Source of the DNA: Paenimyroides aestuarii
GTDB taxonomy: Bacteria; Bacteroidota; Bacteroidia; Flavobacteriales; Flavobacteriaceae
NCBI RefSeq assembly: GCF_024628805.1
Contig: NZ_CP102382.1
Span: 1,178,001-1,242,000, forward strand
DNA: 64,000 bases
Direction: 5' to 3'
Part shown: piece after piece, positions 62,501-64,000 of the stretch
Position numbering within the stretch: the stretch's first letter is position 1
Layout: each line of letters starts with the position of its first letter
Program-made: the position numbers and the translations under genes
Notes under the pieces: model-generated
What the model was told of the DNA's origin: nothing
What the model saw: only the letters and a program-made list of their open reading frames with translations
Database searches by the model: none

Positions 62501-62638
62501 GCTTGCTAACAAAGCCTACTCAAAAGTGGTGACTCAGTGGTTAAATGAAATTTTGTGCTTCATATAGTTTAGTACAGATTTACAGTTTCGTGCTAGTTAG
62601 CCGCCCGAAAGCAAAGCCCGAAAAGCGTAGCGGTCAGC
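62501..62638 (+). repeat. attC-like site 9 (decayed)
   Basis: Opens with GCTTGCTAAC and ends with GCGTAGCGGTCAGC. The end looks like the GTTAGCGGTCAG of site 1 with one T missing. Arms pair only in part, and the opening agrees with the start of cassette 9 at the first six bases only (GTTAGC). Confidence 0.5.
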
Positions 62639-62659
62639 TTAAACAAAGATCCCAAAAAA

Positions 62660-62860
62660 ATGACAGAAGAACTGAAAATAGCTATTGAAAACCTATACAC
62701 TACTTTTTCGATTTACCCTTTTAAATCGACAATTGAAGGTTGTCCTTGCTGTGTTTCTGAATCTGACAAAGAAAAAATTCGTTCCAAACAATTACGAGAT
62801 TTTTATTGGCTTGGTGAACAGACGTTGTTAAACAAAAAAAATATTTTGACAAAAATTTAA
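62660..62860 (+). CDS. Cassette 10: truncated Cys-containing hypothetical protein
   Basis: A 66-residue frame. Residues 1-46 (IAIENLYTTFSIYPFKSTIE, then GCPCCVSESDKEKI) look like the N-terminus of a longer bacterial family that I recall continuing well past this point. After LRD the sequence turns to an unrelated FYWLGEQTLLNKKNILTKI. No further homologous frame is visible downstream and no attC follows, so this is probably a truncated gene. Confidence 0.45.
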   Translation: MTEELKIAIENLYTTFSIYPFKSTIEGCPCCVSESDKEKIRSKQLRDFYWLGEQTLLNKKNILTKI

Positions 62861-62957
62861 AAAAATTGATACTCGAATATGAAAATCATTGATGCTAGTT
62901 GCCTCACTGCTAATTATCTACAAAACCATCATTTAAACTATTTTTAAAAATCTACCA

Positions 62958-63497
62958 ATGAATAACCAACAACAAATTGAAATTCCGCTTAGCAAAACCA
63001 AAATGACACGCACATTTATTGGTTCCATAATTTTTGTAATCCTTGGTGTTTGGTTTTTAGTAAACCCACCAGAGCTGAACAATCCAATCTTAGGAAATTC
63101 AGTAGTAATTTATGTTATTGGATTGTTATCTATAGTGTTTTTTGGTTTTATAGGAATAATGATTTTTCGCAAATTGTTTGACAAAAAAGCTGGACTTATC
63201 ATTAATCAAGACGGAATTATTGACAATACAAGTGGCTTGTCAATTGGGTTCATTCCATGGAGTGAAATTCAAGAAATTTCGAGCACTCAGGTCATGAATC
63301 AAAAGTTTATATCGATTGTCCTTAAAAATCCTGAAGCGTTTATGGAAAAGATTTCAAATCCAATCCAAAAAAATGCAATGAAAATGAATTATAAAACCTC
63401 GGATTCGCCCATTAGTATTTCCTCAAACGCCTTAAAAACAGATTTTAACAAACTATTCAACTTACTCAAAGAAAAAATGAACGAATACAAATCATAG
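62958..63497 (+). CDS. STM3941-family membrane protein
   Basis: A 179-residue protein with two membrane helices (about 19-37 and 49-71) followed by a PH-like beta domain (GLIINQDGIIDNTSGLSIGF, then IPWSEIQEI). This matches the STM3941 family, small two-helix proteins common in mobile or cassette regions. Function unknown. No clear attC core precedes it. Confidence 0.75.
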   Translation: MNNQQQIEIPLSKTKMTRTFIGSIIFVILGVWFLVNPPELNNPILGNSVVIYVIGLLSIVFFGFIGIMIFRKLFDKKAGLIINQDGIIDNTSGLSIGFIPWSEIQEISSTQVMNQKFISIVLKNPEAFMEKISNPIQKNAMKMNYKTSDSPISISSNALKTDFNKLFNLLKEKMNEYKS

Positions 63498-63642
63498 CTG
63501 AAATCCATAACGACAAATGGGTTACTTTGGTTTAAATTTAAGGGTAAAAAATTTTCGTTATATTTAACTTTTTAATTGTTACTGCCCTTTTTTTAGAAAT
63601 AACAGATTTTTGTAATTAAGTTTAAGTTAAAAAAAATACCTC

Positions 63643-64000
63643 ATGAAAACGCAATTGTATTTACTACTGTTTTTGGCTACTCAATTTGTTTTTGCTCAAG
63701 AAACAGAGAATAAAATTCAAGAATTGCCCACCGAATATGGTGCATACACCATTCCATTGTGGACTAAATTAACGCTTGAATTAAAGGAAACTTCTAAAAA
63801 TAAATTTGAATATAGAATCATAAGTAGTGAACCTTATGAAGAGATGTATTCCTTTGACAAACATGACAAAGTTTTTTCTGAAAATCCTAAAAAAAATACA
63901 GTGGATATTCTGTTTGTTGGAGCATATTATAATAATGGAAAAGAAGATAGTGATTACAAAACACTTCTCAAGATAAGAAATAACCTAGATATTCCATTAA
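63643..64000 (+). CDS. Secreted hypothetical protein, cut by the window edge
   Basis: The frame is open from ATG 63643 to the end of the window (119 codons). It starts with a signal peptide (MKTQLYLLLFLATQFVFAQ) followed by ETENKIQELPTEYGAYTIPL and a lysine-rich beta region. No family recognised. The 145 bases before it hold no clear attC site, so it may mark the end of the array or a decayed unit. Confidence 0.6.
   Translation, partial: MKTQLYLLLFLATQFVFAQETENKIQELPTEYGAYTIPLWTKLTLELKETSKNKFEYRIISSEPYEEMYSFDKHDKVFSENPKKNTVDILFVGAYYNNGKEDSDYKTLLKIRNNLDIPL

Noticed and set aside
50588..62638. Regularly spaced repeats as a CRISPR array
   Set aside because: The repeats are about 135 bp, imperfect palindromes separated by whole genes of varied length, with no 20-40 bp spacers and no cas genes.

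Overview
The window is a low-GC stretch of a chromosome from the Flavobacteriaceae (Bacteroidota). Evidence: a GldH gliding lipoprotein, several TonB-dependent receptors with carboxypeptidase-like N-domains, many DUF families typical of Bacteroidota, and repeated use of the Bacteroidota promoter box TAnnTTTG. I cannot name the genus. No rRNA, tRNA, CRISPR array or insertion sequence was seen.

Layout. 0-3.5 kb: a minus-strand redox cluster (thioredoxin, ApbE flavin transferase, DUF4266 lipoprotein, DUF3570 protein) behind a perfect 18-bp palindrome, plus a GNAT acetyltransferase. 3.5-9.5 kb: a TonB-dependent receptor with two surface lipoproteins, divergent from a secreted endonuclease/exonuclease/phosphatase; probably a scavenging locus. 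9.7-18.4 kb: housekeeping plus-strand genes (RicT-like protein with an Asn/Ser repeat tail, GldH, PBP1A, UDP-glucuronate decarboxylase, polyprenyl sugar-phosphate transferase, PurD). 18.4-22.4 kb: a PaaE-like reductase, a PadR regulator, a redoxin membrane protein next to a frameshifted fulvocin C-like/DUF1573 reading frame, and YceI. 22.4-28.5 kb: a tight six-gene operon built round polyamine-type enzymes (SpeD-like, DUF4178, DUF350, membrane SpeE-like, Tat-exported flavoprotein, polytopic membrane protein). 28.5-39.9 kb: PckA, DUF423, a frameshifted lipoprotein, saccharopine dehydrogenase, DUF4136, urocanate hydratase fused to DUF5522, a small HExxH protein, a PLP enzyme, glucosaminidase-LysM, LprI-like and HemL. 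40-49.1 kb: two tandem outer-membrane receptors, then a siderophore receptor with a PepSY membrane protein. 49.6 kb: a short SSB.

From 50.1 kb to at least 62.6 kb every gene is on the plus strand and the genes are separated by attC-like imperfect inverted repeats of about 135 bp. For the first six units, the bases that start the unit (GTT...) are the exact reverse complement of the bases (...AAC) that open the repeat at its own end. That is what a circular integron cassette predicts. A promoter box sits two bases before the first core. No integrase is in the window, so I read this as an integron cassette array or a cluster of attC sites lacking an integrase. The cargo includes a 1246-residue RecD-like helicase with a nuclease-like C-terminus (candidate defence gene), a zeta-toxin-like ATPase with a 50-residue partner, a transglutaminase-like protein paired with a Pur/Myb-like nucleic-acid binder, and several lipoproteins and small membrane proteins. 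The repeats decay to the right.

Five apparent one-base indels in homopolymer runs (21.08, 21.17, 31.20, 31.33 and 35.60 kb) may be real mutations or sequencing errors; they affect three loci.
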